The position numbers and the translations under genes are program-made. From Betaproteobacteria bacterium (GTDB taxonomy: Bacteria > Pseudomonadota > Gammaproteobacteria > Burkholderiales > Ga0077523): a stretch of DNA of 64,000 nucleotides. The stretch's first letter is position 1. Every line of letters begins with the position of its first letter. The stretch is taken from the NCBI GenBank assembly GCA_025350245.1, contig JANXYG010000004.1, positions 1 to 64,000 on the forward strand, written 5' to 3'. The notes under the pieces were generated by a model, which saw nothing but the letters and a program-made list of their open reading frames with translations, made no database searches and was not told the DNA's origin. Shown here piece after piece: positions 8,655-17,068 of the stretch.

Positions 8655-9098
8655 GTGGGGTGTCGGCGCCTGTTTCGGGTGATGGCGTTCGCGCAGCTGA
8701 CCTGGCGCGAGTCGCTGCTCGACATGGGCTGCCACAGCATCGCCGTGGGTCGTTATGTACTCACCCCGGCGGACAAGCCCTTGCTGTATCTGAAGCCCCA
8801 ATCGGTCACCGCGGATCTCGGCCTGCTCAAGTGGGGTCAGCCGGCGTGGCGGGAGAAGCTGCTGAAGGAACGCGGCGTCGACTACGCGAAGACGCCGGCG
8901 GAGGATTTTGCCACTGGCATGGTGACCTACCGCAATCCGGAGACGGGGCAGATGGTGAAGTCGCCGTTTGCCGATTCGTGGATGTTCGAGAAACAGGGGC
9001 TGCGCCTGTTCATGGATGGCATGGGTTCGGGCTATGCGTTCGAGATCAACACCCTGGTGTCGCCGCTCAACGTTTTCATCGGCGACCAGCTACTCTAA
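8655..9098 (+). pseudogene. chimeric relic: IS4-type transposase fragment fused to unknown C-terminus
   Basis: An open frame of 147 codons. Its first ~25 residues contain MAFAQLTWRESLLD, closely resembling the N-terminal signature of IS4-family transposases with a DUF4372-like domain (MAFAQLT-x-RESLRDIE). After MGCHS it changes abruptly into unrelated sequence (VDYAKTPAEDFATGMVTYRN then FADSWMFEKQGLRLFMDGMG and SPLNVFIGDQLL) that reads like a genuine protein C-terminus I do not recognise. There is no convincing ribosome binding site. I read it as a junction left by insertion and deletion, not as a functional gene. Confidence 0.45.
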
Positions 9099-9291
9099 AA
9101 GCAGGGTCAGGCCTGCATACATGCATATCAAGTGCCATGCGTCGATGTCAGATCTTGCCCCGTGCACTTGAATGACCCAAGGTTGCGCTGCGCAAGACCT
9201 GACCGCGCCGTCAGTTGCTATGGCGGTCGGGCGATCCGGCGCGATCGAACGCGCTATGCTTCTGTATTCGAGATACCGGGGAGGAAGCGAG

Positions 9292-9642
9292 ATGAGAGCA
9301 CTGGCAGTCGTGATGGCGAGTCTGTTCCTGACGTCGCCCTCGATCCTGTTCGCGCAGGACGCCATGCAATATGGCGTGAAGCACCTGAGAGTCTTGGCGG
9401 AGGACGACAAGGTGCGAGTCTTGAAGTACACGCCGATGGCCGGCGACAAGACGCCAATCCACTCGCATCCGGCAACGGTCGTCTACGTCATCAAGGGCGG
9501 CAGATCTCGTATCACGTTGCCGGACGGCACCGTACGCGAGGCGGAACTGAAGACTGGCGAGACATTGCTGCGGCCACCGGTGACCCACTCGGACGAAGCG
9601 CTCGATGACTTGGAGGCGGTGCTGGTCGAGATCAAGAAGTGA
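9292..9642 (+). CDS. exported cupin-domain protein
   Basis: 116 residues with a clear signal peptide (MRALAVVMASLFLTSPSILF-AQD; cleavage near residue 22), so periplasmic. The rest is a single small beta-barrel cupin: KTPIHSHPATVVYVIKGG carries two of the metal-binding His residues and the following glycine turn, and GETLLRPPVTHSDEAL carries the second motif with another His. Start ATG 9292 is preceded by GGGGAGGAAG. Such small cupins bind a metal and may be enzymes or ligand binders; no substrate can be inferred. It stands alone between mobile-element debris on both sides. Confidence 0.8.
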   Translation: MRALAVVMASLFLTSPSILFAQDAMQYGVKHLRVLAEDDKVRVLKYTPMAGDKTPIHSHPATVVYVIKGGRSRITLPDGTVREAELKTGETLLRPPVTHSDEALDDLEAVLVEIKK

Positions 9643-9687
9643 GGACGATCGTTGCCGGCGAGTGCGCGTTGGTGGCAGCCGCGCCCC

Positions 9688-9769
9688 TCAAACCGAATAC
9701 GTCGACAGGTGCTCCGGCACCCGCACCGTCCAACCCAGCTCGTCCTTGATTCGCAGGTGTTTGAGCTAT
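9688..9769 (-). other. 24-codon protein tail abutting the IS element
   Basis: On the minus strand the sequence between the IS left end and the stop at 9690-9688 reads LRIKDELGWTVRVPEHLSTY followed by SV and a stop. It looks like a real protein C-terminus (charged helix, then short tail), but I cannot assign it. It is probably the 3' end of a gene removed or cut by the element. Confidence 0.35.
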
Positions 9770-9793
9770 GGGGTCAGGTCTAAATACTGTTCG
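9770..9793 (+). repeat. left terminal inverted repeat of IS4-family element
   Basis: 24 bases, exact reverse complement of 11308-11331. Weaker similarity continues a few bases inward. Confidence 0.9.
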
Positions 9794-9794
9794 C

Positions 9795-11256
9795 TTAGAT
9801 GACAAAGCTTCGAAACCGCCGAGGTAGCGTGGTCGTCCTGGGGGGTGGTCTGGGCCGAGGCGGCGGCGGGTCAAGAATCGTGGGCGTGCAATCCATGGGC
9901 ACTCGCGTTCTGGCGTGGCGATCATGGGAAGCATAGGGCGAGTTGCGCCGCTTGACCATGCGCGGCGAGCGCTTGTTCAGGGTGCGCGTGGCGCGCAGTT
10001 TCGCGCTGGCGGCGAGCAGTTCATCGAACCACCGGTGGCGGCGTCTGGGGCGCTGTGGGGGGAAAGGCCCCGGATCGGGGCTGTGCGCGGCGCAGCAACT
10101 GCACATGTCCGGTGAAGGACAGTTCGGCGTGCGGTATTCGGTACTGGGTTGCGCCTTGGTGCAGCAGCCAGCGCACCGCGTAGTGCGCCAGCACCCAGCC
10201 GTAGAACTCCTGGCGCACCAGCTCCGGGGTCTTGCTGCGCAGCACCCGGCGGCTTTGCCGCAGGTGGGTCTTCATCTCGTCGAACACGGCCTCGACCTCC
10301 CAGCGCTGGTGGTACAGCTCGGCCAGCTCCAGCGCCGGGGCGGCGTTCGGGTCCAGCAGCGTGGCCAGCAACCGGTAGTGGGGCTGCGCACCGGCTTGCC
10401 CTGGCAAGGTGTATTCGATCACCCGCACCACGATTGCCTGCGCCAGCGCTGCTTTGCCTCTGGCCCCGGAAGGGCTGATCACGCTCAGGTAGGAGCCGTC
10501 GTCGAGCATGCGCTGCACCGGCAGGTCGCGGCCGGTCTTGCAGCGCCACAGCAACTGCGCCCCGGTGGCCTGCGCTTCGCGCCAGTGGTCGGCGCCGTCG
10601 AAACCGCGGTCGGCCAGGCACAGCATGCCGGGTTCGAGCCGGGACAGCAGCGGCTGGCAGATCTCCCACTCGCTGGCCCGGTACGGCCCCAGGTTGGCAC
10701 TGAACACGGCGTGGGTGGCGCACTCCACCAGTACCGCGCACTGTGCCTGCGGGTAGCCGGCCTGGCCGGTGCGGCTGCCGGGACGGCCGAACTGGGCCTC
10801 GTTGCCGGCCTCGTCGGGCAGCTCGAAGTTGCTGCCATCGATGGCCACCACCCTCAAACCGCGATAGAACGCCTCGGGATGGGACTTGGGGTCGGCCATC
10901 GGTACGCAGCAGCGCAAGACCAGTTCGCGCATCGGTGCCGCGCCGATCTTGCTGCGCAAGCCGCTGATCGAAGACTTGGCCACCCGCGGCGGCTCGGCGG
11001 CACCGGCGGCCCAGGCCAGGCCCTGCGACACCACGGCGAACACTTCCTCGTAGGCGGCCTCCGGGTACAGACTGAGCGCCATGCAGTAGTACACCCCCGC
11101 CACCGCCGGGAAGCTACGGTTCCGCTGCGAGTTGCAGCCATGGGCATCGAGTACTTCGTGCACCACTTCCGCCGGTACCACCCGCGCGAGCAAACTCGCG
11201 CTCAGAAAGTCGGCAAGCCTGACGCCTGCCCCCAGCACCGCCTTGGTTCGCGCCAT
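9795..11256 (-). pseudogene. IS4-family transposase, frameshifted near its C-terminus
   Basis: The main frame (11256 to 10021) encodes 411 residues. Seen: catalytic Asp in VVAIDGSNFELPD, second Asp in CLADRGFDGADHW, and the IS4 signature Y-x2-R-x3-E-x6-K as YHQRWEVEAVFDEMK. After about residue 395 this frame ends in TAPQTPPPVVR-stop. An overlapping frame instead continues as RRRHRWFDELLAASAKLRAT then RSPRMVKRRNSPY, the usual basic tail of this group. The switch lies between about 10040 and 10080, near a run of six Gs. The transposase therefore lacks its normal tail and may be inactive, although the DDE core is intact. Expression would start from ATG 11256. Confidence 0.8.
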
Positions 11257-11307
11257 CGCTCACTCCGCAGTTGCGACACCACGGATTATGCGCCAGAATT
11301 ATTTATC

Positions 11308-11331
11308 CGAACAGTATTTAGACCTGACCCC
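11308..11331 (-). repeat. right terminal inverted repeat of IS4-family element
   Basis: 24 bases, exact reverse complement of 9770-9793. Its outer end touches the stop codon of the adjacent flavoprotein gene. Confidence 0.9.
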
Positions 11332-12453
11332 TCACGCCACCAGCACCGCCTGCTTCGAATGCAGGAACCACTCGTCGATGATGACGTTGCGCGTGAACCA
11401 GGGGCTGCCCATGAGGCGGGCGCCGATCATGCGCTTCAGGCCTTCGGGCAGGTAGTCGGTGAAGCTCTTGGCCTGGCGCGCGCCGAAGCGCTGGATCATC
11501 TTGGCCTGGTACGGCGCGAGCCGTTCCGGGCTGTAGTTGCCGGCGGCGTCGATGAGTGTCTCGGCGGCGAAGATCGCGGATTCGACTGCGGGGCGGATGC
11601 CTTCGCCGCTCTGCGGGTAGGCCAGGCCGGCGGCGTCGCCGATCAGCAGCACGCCCTCGGCAACCAGCGGGCGGGGCGCATGGTTGTAGAGCAGATAGGC
11701 GTGGCCGCCGAATTTCTCCGGCATGTCCTGCGGCACCTTGCGCTTCGACTTGAGCCATTGCACGAATGCCGCCACGTGCTCGGCGAGGCGGTGGTTGTCT
11801 TCGCGGCCCAGGCCCACGTTGAGATAGTCGCCCTTGCGGAACACCCAGCCGTAACCCTTGAGGTCTTCGCAGAAATAGAGCTCGGGCAGGTGGGCTTCGG
11901 CGAGGCAATCGCGCTGCTGCGCGTCGGTCATCGGAAACTCGATTTCCTGCGCGGCGACGATGGTTTCGGCCTGCCCGAGTTGCACGCCGAGCGAGCGGGC
12001 CACCGGGCAGAAATGGCCGCCGGCGCCGATCACTACTTTGGCCTCGATCGCATCGTTGGCGACCCAGTGGTCGTCCTTGCGCACCAGCGTCTTGAGTGGC
12101 GCGGCATCGGCCACGTGCGCGCCGGCGCGTTCGAGCAGGTAGGCATCGAATTCGTAGCGCCGGATGCCGTAGCTGACCGGTTTGGTGTACTCGGAGCGGA
12201 CTTCCTTGCCGTGGATCAGCCCGGTGATGAAGCCGGTGATGGGCTGCAGCGTGCGGCCGCCAGCCAGATAATCGTCGATGTCGAAGCGGATTTCTTCGAC
12301 CACGGCGGGTGTGACCCAGCCGGCGCAGATCTTGTCGCGCGGAAATATCTTCTTGTCGAGAATGGTGGCCTCGATGCCGGCCCGCTTCAGCTTCCAGGCG
12401 CAGGTGGAACCGGCCGGCCCGCCGCCGACGATCAGCACTTCGCACTGTTTCAT
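11332..12453 (-). CDS. geranylgeranyl reductase-family FAD-dependent oxidoreductase
   Basis: 373 residues. Seen: N-terminal FAD-binding Rossmann motif VLIVGGGPAGSTCAWKL (residues 6-22), FPRDKICAGWVTP (about 43-55) typical of the geranylgeranyl reductase family, and the second FAD motif LLIGDAAGLAYPQSGEGI (about 270-290). Members reduce isolated double bonds of prenyl or lipid chains or act as halogenase-like oxidases. The ATG at 12453 is chosen because it begins the Rossmann strand and overlaps the cyclopropane synthase stop as ATGA, implying coupled translation. Lipid context suggests a membrane-lipid substrate; this is inference. The 3' end abuts an IS element, but the ending (EWFLHSKQAVLVA) looks complete for the family. 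Confidence 0.85.
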   Translation of the reverse strand: MKQCEVLIVGGGPAGSTCAWKLKRAGIEATILDKKIFPRDKICAGWVTPAVVEEIRFDIDDYLAGGRTLQPITGFITGLIHGKEVRSEYTKPVSYGIRRYEFDAYLLERAGAHVADAAPLKTLVRKDDHWVANDAIEAKVVIGAGGHFCPVARSLGVQLGQAETIVAAQEIEFPMTDAQQRDCLAEAHLPELYFCEDLKGYGWVFRKGDYLNVGLGREDNHRLAEHVAAFVQWLKSKRKVPQDMPEKFGGHAYLLYNHAPRPLVAEGVLLIGDAAGLAYPQSGEGIRPAVESAIFAAETLIDAAGNYSPERLAPYQAKMIQRFGARQAKSFTDYLPEGLKRMIGARLMGSPWFTRNVIIDEWFLHSKQAVLVA

Positions 12454-13730
12454 GACGGCTTCGGGCTCGCGGGGTAGAGATGCTCGCGTGACATCGGCAC
12501 CGTGTTGTCGCGCGGCCGGGCAAACACGATCTGGAACAGTTGCAGCGAGCCCATCAGGAACGACGCCTTCGAGCCCGCGAGGTACAGGCGCCACATGCGC
12601 ACGAAGCGTTCGTCGTACATGCGGCGGATTTCGTCGGTGTGCTGCTCGTAGCGGTCGAGCCAGGCTTGTAGCGTGGCCGCGTAGTGCAGCCGCAGGTTTT
12701 CAACATCGAGGACGGAGAACTCGTGGCCTTCGAAGATGGCCATCATTTCGGCCAGGGTGGCCGGATAGGCGCCGGGAAAGATGCGCTTCTCGATCCAGGC
12801 GTTCATCGGCGCGGCCCGGTTGCGCCCGATCGAGTGGATCAGGCCGCGACCGCCGGGCTTGAGCACCCGCTCGATGACGTCGCCCAGTGCCGGATAGTTG
12901 TCGACGCCCACATGTTCGAGCATGCCGATCGACACGAAGGCGTCGCACTTGCCATCCATGTTGCGGTAGTCATCGAGCACGTATTCGATCCGGTCTGACA
13001 GACCCTCGGCCTGCGTCCGTTCGCGCGCGAACTTCACCTGTTCCTGCGAGATGTTGTAGGCCCGCACCTTGGCCACGCCGTAGTTCTGGGCCAGATGGCG
13101 TGCCAAGCCACCCCAGCCGCAGCCGGCTTCGTACACGACGTCGCCGGGCTTGATCTGGAGCTTGCGCGCCACGTGGTCGAGCTTGGCGATCTGGGCTTCC
13201 TCGATGCTCATGCCGGGACGCGGGTAGTACGCACAGGTGTACTGCATGCGCGCGGTGTCGAGCCAGAGCTGGTAGAAGTCGTTGCCGAGGTCGTAGTGGT
13301 GCTGGATGTTGGCCTTGGAGCCGGCCAGCGTGTTCGGGCGCGGCCGGTTGAGCCAGCGCAGGAAGCGCGCCTTCGCCGACTTGTCGGGCAGGGCGTCGAG
13401 CCCGAGGTAGACCGAGTCGAGGAATCCGACCAGGTCGCCTTCGACATCGATGCGTCCGGCGCTGTAGTCGTCGCCGGTGAACAGCTCGGGGTTGACCAGC
13501 ATGCGCAGCAGCGCGCCGCGGTCGTGAATCACCAGGCGGGCGATCGGCGGCTGGTCGCCGCTGGCGATTTCCTGGCCGGTCCAGAGAGCGATGCGGATCG
13601 GGGGGTAGCCACAAACCTCCAGCAGCTTGCTGAGCATGCTGCGTTCGATGGCGGTGATGGCGCCGCGGCCGACGGTGCCGGCGGCAGCGGGTTGAAACTG
13701 AAGATGGCCCTCTTCTCGATCCATCGACAA
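12450..13730 (-). CDS. cfa: cyclopropane-fatty-acyl-phospholipid synthase
   Basis: Transfers a methylene group from S-adenosylmethionine to cis double bonds of membrane phospholipid acyl chains. 426 residues. Seen: N-terminal lipid-binding domain (to ~130, FTGDDYSAGRIDVEGDLVGF), NIQHHYDLGNDFYQLWLD, SAM-binding motif VYEAGCGWGGLARHLAQNY, and active-site regions FVSIGMLEHVG and FPGAYPATLAEM. Its stop overlaps the ATG of the reductase-like flavoprotein, so the two are probably one operon. The start ATG at 13730 has CCGGAG upstream. Cyclopropane synthases usually respond to stationary phase or acid; no such site is evident here. Confidence 0.93.
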   Translation of the reverse strand: MSMDREEGHLQFQPAAAGTVGRGAITAIERSMLSKLLEVCGYPPIRIALWTGQEIASGDQPPIARLVIHDRGALLRMLVNPELFTGDDYSAGRIDVEGDLVGFLDSVYLGLDALPDKSAKARFLRWLNRPRPNTLAGSKANIQHHYDLGNDFYQLWLDTARMQYTCAYYPRPGMSIEEAQIAKLDHVARKLQIKPGDVVYEAGCGWGGLARHLAQNYGVAKVRAYNISQEQVKFARERTQAEGLSDRIEYVLDDYRNMDGKCDAFVSIGMLEHVGVDNYPALGDVIERVLKPGGRGLIHSIGRNRAAPMNAWIEKRIFPGAYPATLAEMMAIFEGHEFSVLDVENLRLHYAATLQAWLDRYEQHTDEIRRMYDERFVRMWRLYLAGSKASFLMGSLQLFQIVFARPRDNTVPMSREHLYPASPKPS

Positions 13731-13814
13731 GCTCCGGAGATTGTCAGGCGACCGGCATATTGTGGCGCAACACGGCGGCTATGGCCATCGGGCAGAGAGG
13801 AGTGCGCCGAACGA

Positions 13815-14891
13815 TCAGGCGTGGACCGGCCGTCGCAGTGCTGCAACCACCGCCCGGGTGACCTCGGCCGTGGTTGCCGTGCCGCCGAGGTCGGGGGTGA
13901 ACAGCCGTGCCGCAGTCACGGTCTCGATGGCCCCCATCAGCCGGGCTGCGGCCCGCGGTTCGCCCAGGTGCTCGAGCAGCAACGCACCGGTCCAGAACGT
14001 GGCCACCGGATTGGCGATGCCGCGCCCGATGATGTCGAAGGCCGATCCGTGGATCGGCTCGAACATGGACGGAAAGCGGTGCTCCGGATTGAGGTTGGCC
14101 GTGGGCGCGATGCCCAGGCTGCCGGCCAGCGCCGCGGCGAGGTCGGACAGGATGTCGGCATGCAGGTTGGTGGCGACCATCACATCCAGCGATCCGGGCT
14201 TGAGCACCATCCGGGTGGTGGCGGCGTCGACCAGTTCGCGGTCGGTGGAAACGTCGGGAAACCCGGCGGCAACTTCCTGGAAGATCTCGTCCCACAGCAC
14301 CATGCCGTGGCGCTGGGCATTCGACTTGGTGATGAGCGTGAGGTGGCGTCGCGGTCGCGAACGCGCCAGCGTGAACGCGAAGCGCATGATGCGGGTCACG
14401 CCGGTGCGGGTGAAGATGGAAACCTCGGTCGCGACCTCGGATTCGTGGCCGCGATGCGAGCGCCCGCCCTGGCCCGAGTATTCGCCTTCGCTGTTCTCGC
14501 GGATGATCACCCAGTCGATCGCCTCCGGGCGTGCGAGCTTCAGCGGCGACTCGATGCCGGGCAGGATGCGCGTGGGCCGCACGTTGGCATACTGGTCGAA
14601 GCCCTGGCAGATCGCGAGGCGAAGGCCCCACAGCGAGACATGGTCGGGCACCTCCCGCGATCCGACGGCCCCGAAGTAGATCGCGTCGAACCCGCGTAAC
14701 TGGTCAAGGCCGTCGTCGGCCATCATCCGCCCGTGCTCGAGGTAGTAATCGCTGCCCCACGGAAAATGGGTGATGTCGAGATCGAAGTCGCCCTGCGCCG
14801 AAGCCACGGCGGCAAGCACTTCGAGGCCTGCGGCGATGACCTCGGTGCCGATGCCGTCACCGGGGATGGCGGCGATGCGATGGTGTCTCAT
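13815..14891 (-). CDS. tartrate / D-malate dehydrogenase-type beta-decarboxylating dehydrogenase
   Basis: 358 residues of the isocitrate/isopropylmalate dehydrogenase fold. Seen: IAAIPGDGIGTEVIAAGLEV at the N-terminus, IRENSEGEYSGQGGRSH (typical of the TtuC/YeaU/DmlA branch) near 125, Lys in LTLITKSNAQ, metal-binding Asp residues in ATNLHADILSDLAAAL, and NLNPEHRFPSMFEPIHGSAF. These enzymes oxidise a 2-hydroxy acid (tartrate, D-malate, isopropylmalate) with NAD, often followed by decarboxylation. ATG 14891 is preferred over TTG 14897. It follows the beta-keto acid cleavage gene by 19 bases on the same strand and is probably the last gene of that operon. Confidence 0.88.
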   Translation of the reverse strand: MRHHRIAAIPGDGIGTEVIAAGLEVLAAVASAQGDFDLDITHFPWGSDYYLEHGRMMADDGLDQLRGFDAIYFGAVGSREVPDHVSLWGLRLAICQGFDQYANVRPTRILPGIESPLKLARPEAIDWVIIRENSEGEYSGQGGRSHRGHESEVATEVSIFTRTGVTRIMRFAFTLARSRPRRHLTLITKSNAQRHGMVLWDEIFQEVAAGFPDVSTDRELVDAATTRMVLKPGSLDVMVATNLHADILSDLAAALAGSLGIAPTANLNPEHRFPSMFEPIHGSAFDIIGRGIANPVATFWTGALLLEHLGEPRAAARLMGAIETVTAARLFTPDLGGTATTAEVTRAVVAALRRPVHA

Positions 14892-14910
14892 GGGCAAAGG
14901 TTCGAAGGCA

Positions 14911-15843
14911 TCAGAAGTTGACGTTGGCGCCGCCCTTCAGCTTGAGCATCGCGCGCGCGTCGTCCGGTGTGGCGATCTCCAGCCCGAGTTCTTCGAGGAT
15001 GCGGCGGATCTTCGACACCTGGTCGGCGTTAGTCTGCGCCAGCGTGCCCTTGCCGATCCAGAGGCTGTCTTCGAGGCCCACGCGGACGTTGCCGCCCATC
15101 ACGGCCGACATCACGGCGATCGGCATCTGGCCGCGACCCGCGCCCAGCACCGACCAGAAGTAGTCGTCGCCGAACAGGCGGTCGGCGGTGCGCTTCATGT
15201 GCAGCACGTCTTCCGCGTGATTGCCGATACCGCCACGCAGGCCGAACACCGACTGGATGAACAGCGGCGGCTTGAGCAACCCACGCTCGAGGAAGTGCGC
15301 GGCGGTATACAGGTGGCCGATGTCGTAGCACTCGATCTCGAAGCGGGTGTCGTTGCCGCCGCACAGCGTGAGGATGTTGGCGATGTCCTTGAACGTGTTC
15401 TTGAAGATGCGGTCGTCGGAGGCGGCGAGATAGGGCCGCTCCCAGTCGTACTTGAAGTCCTTGAAGCGGTCGAGCATCTCGTACAGGCCGAAGTTCATCG
15501 AGCCCATGTTGAGCGAGGCGACCTCGGGTTTGAGCTGCAGCGCCGGTTGCAGGCGCTCCTCGACGGTCATGTTCGGCGCGCCGCCGGTGGTAAGGTTGAT
15601 GACCACATTGGAGGCTGCCTTGATCTTGGGCAGGAAGCGCTTGAACATCTCCGGGTCCTGCGTCGGACGGCCATCGTCAGGCATGCGCGCGTGCAGGTGA
15701 ACGATGGCCGCGCCGGCTTGCGCCGCGCCGATCGCGGCGGCGGCGATCTCGTCCGGCGTCACCGGCAGATAGGGCGACATCGACGGCGTGTGAATCGCGC
15801 CGGTCGCGGCGCAGGTGATGATGACTTTCTTGGTGGCTGCCAT
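14911..15843 (-). CDS. beta-keto acid cleavage enzyme (BKACE, DUF849 family)
   Basis: 310 residues. This family condenses a beta-keto acid with acetyl-CoA and splits it into acetoacetate and a new CoA ester; known members act on 3-keto-5-aminohexanoate (Kce), dehydrocarnitine and other substrates. Seen: CAATGAIHTPSMSPYLP at the N-terminus, the Zn ligand pair HLH in AAIVHLHARMPDDGRPT (residues ~49-51), NLTTGGAP, EVASLNMGSMNFG and VFGLRGGIGNHAEDVLHMK. Gene order (3-hydroxyacid dehydrogenase upstream, tartrate-type dehydrogenase downstream, gaps 46 and 19 bases) suggests the dehydrogenase makes the keto acid that this enzyme cleaves. Specific substrate unknown. Confidence 0.9.
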   Translation of the reverse strand: MAATKKVIITCAATGAIHTPSMSPYLPVTPDEIAAAAIGAAQAGAAIVHLHARMPDDGRPTQDPEMFKRFLPKIKAASNVVINLTTGGAPNMTVEERLQPALQLKPEVASLNMGSMNFGLYEMLDRFKDFKYDWERPYLAASDDRIFKNTFKDIANILTLCGGNDTRFEIECYDIGHLYTAAHFLERGLLKPPLFIQSVFGLRGGIGNHAEDVLHMKRTADRLFGDDYFWSVLGAGRGQMPIAVMSAVMGGNVRVGLEDSLWIGKGTLAQTNADQVSKIRRILEELGLEIATPDDARAMLKLKGGANVNF

Positions 15844-15889
15844 GGTTTCCTCCGGACGTTGGATTTTGCGGCTCGGCCGCTGCGGGTCG

Positions 15890-16831
15890 TTATTTGTCGG
15901 TTTCTCGATCGAGGTCGCGCTTGTGCGCGATGAGCGCCATCAGGCGCCGGTCGCGCCAGGCTTCGCGCGCGGCGTGCTGGTCTTGCGGCATGCGCTCGCG
16001 GCGTTCGGCCTCGACCTTTGCCACCAGCGCGGCGTCCCAGGGTCGGTAGGTGGTGCCGCTCATCATGCCGCACAGCTTCTCGCCGAAGCGCGCGGCGTAG
16101 TCGGAAACGCCACCCGGCGCATTCAGGTCGATGGTCTCGAACGGCCCCATGAACGACCAGCGCAGGCCCAGACCGTCGCGGATGGTCTTGTCGAGATCCT
16201 CGGTTGACACGAAGCCCTCGTCGACCAGACGGAACGACTCCAGCAGCAGGGCTGCCTGCAGGCGATTGAGGATGAAGCCCTCGATCTCCTTGCGTACCAG
16301 GATCGGCACCTGACCGACGCGGGTGTGCAGGGCGATCGTGCGCTCGACGACCTCGGGCGCGGTGAACGGTGCCGGCGAAATCTCGACGATCGGCACCACG
16401 TGCGGCGGGTTCACCGGATGCGCGACCAGGCAGCGATGCTTTCCCTTCAGGTGAGCGGCAAACCGCGAGGTCTGGATCGTGGACGTCGACGAGGCGAGTA
16501 TGCAGTCGGGCTTGGCGGCGGCGTCGAGTTCGGCGTAGACGGCCTGCTTGACGTCTTCGCGTTCGGAAGTGTTTTCCTGGACGTAGTCGGCACCGTCGAG
16601 CGCTTCGGCGATGGATGCCGCGCCGGTGACGCGCGTTGCCGCACGCTCGAACGGCTCGGAGATGAGGCCGAAGGTCGCGCTCTCGCGCAGGCCGTCCGCG
16701 ATGAGCCTGAGTGCGTAGTCGGTGGCGCCCGGGGCGTTGTCGTAGAGCTTCACGTCGTGTCCCGCACGGGCGAACACCATGGCCCACGCACGACCGATCA
16801 GACCGGCGCCGATGACGGCGATTTTTTCCAT
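15890..16831 (-). CDS. 3-hydroxyacyl-CoA dehydrogenase-family NAD dehydrogenase (gulonate / carnitine 3-dehydrogenase-like)
   Basis: 313 residues. Seen: NAD-binding motif AVIGAGLIGRAWAMVFARAG at the N-terminus, ILASSTSTIQTSRFAAHLKG, HPVNPPHVVPIVEISPAPFT with the catalytic His, and a helical C-terminal domain with GFILNRLQAALLLESFRLVD and LGLRWSFMGPFETIDLNAPG. The sequence resembles lambda-crystallin/L-gulonate 3-dehydrogenase and carnitine dehydrogenase, which act on free hydroxy acids, more than FadB. It is the first gene of an apparent operon with BKACE, where it would oxidise a 3-hydroxy acid to the beta-keto acid. Substrate not determined. Confidence 0.87.
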   Translation of the reverse strand: MEKIAVIGAGLIGRAWAMVFARAGHDVKLYDNAPGATDYALRLIADGLRESATFGLISEPFERAATRVTGAASIAEALDGADYVQENTSEREDVKQAVYAELDAAAKPDCILASSTSTIQTSRFAAHLKGKHRCLVAHPVNPPHVVPIVEISPAPFTAPEVVERTIALHTRVGQVPILVRKEIEGFILNRLQAALLLESFRLVDEGFVSTEDLDKTIRDGLGLRWSFMGPFETIDLNAPGGVSDYAARFGEKLCGMMSGTTYRPWDAALVAKVEAERRERMPQDQHAAREAWRDRRLMALIAHKRDLDRETDK

Positions 16832-16906
16832 GTTTCAGCGATCCTGGGGTGAAGGTACGAGGTTGTGTAGGTAGATCGATCCGTCAGAGAAACGAAGGGG
16901 CAGCAT

Positions 16907-17066
16907 CCACAGGGTCCCCCGAGGAATGCGGCGCCCCCTCGAGGGGGAAGGCGAAGCGAAGCGCAGCCTGGGGGTGGGCGTCACCTCCCCACAGGGTCCC
17001 CCGAGGAATGCGGCGCCCCCTCGAGGGGGAAGGCGAAGCGAAGCGCAGCCTGGGGGTGGGCGTCAC
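16907..17066 (+). repeat. dispersed repeat B, two tandem 78-bp units
   Basis: Two almost identical 78-base units (16907-16984 and 16989-17066, separated by CTCC). Each contains the palindrome CCCCCTCGAGGGGG followed by AAGGCGAAGCGAAGCGCAG, then CCTGGGGGTGGGCGTCAC. The array begins three bases beyond the 3' end of the SDR gene. Related units occur at 27549-27813 and 49360-49488, in every case at a gene 3' end. Confidence 0.9.
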
Positions 17067-17068
17067 TG

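Larger units (their letters stand above)
9770..11331 (-). mobile_element. IS4-family insertion sequence, complete ends, 1562 bp
   Basis: The element is bounded by perfect 24-bp terminal inverted repeats (9770-9793 and 11308-11331, outer sequence GGGGTCAGGTCTAAATACTG reading inwards). It carries one minus-strand transposase gene. The right end falls directly against the stop codon of the neighbouring flavoprotein gene (stop at 11334-11332). Flanking bases (GTTTGAGCTAT left, TCACGCCACCA right) do not match, so no target-site duplication is visible, which suggests a rearrangement or deletion after insertion. Similar GGGTCAGG sequence near 9105 may be debris of a related end. Confidence 0.85.

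Noticed and set aside
11332..12453. Truncation of the flavoprotein by the IS element
   Set aside because: The stop lies outside the IS and the C-terminal sequence (WFLHSKQA) is a usual end for the family, so the gene appears complete.
9943..12477. 844-codon plus-strand frame across the IS element and flavoprotein gene
   Set aside because: It spans the boundary of a mobile element and is complementary to two supported genes.
16907..17066. Tandem repeats as a CRISPR array
   Set aside because: Only two 78-bp units, a 4-bp spacer and no cas genes; they belong to dispersed repeat B.
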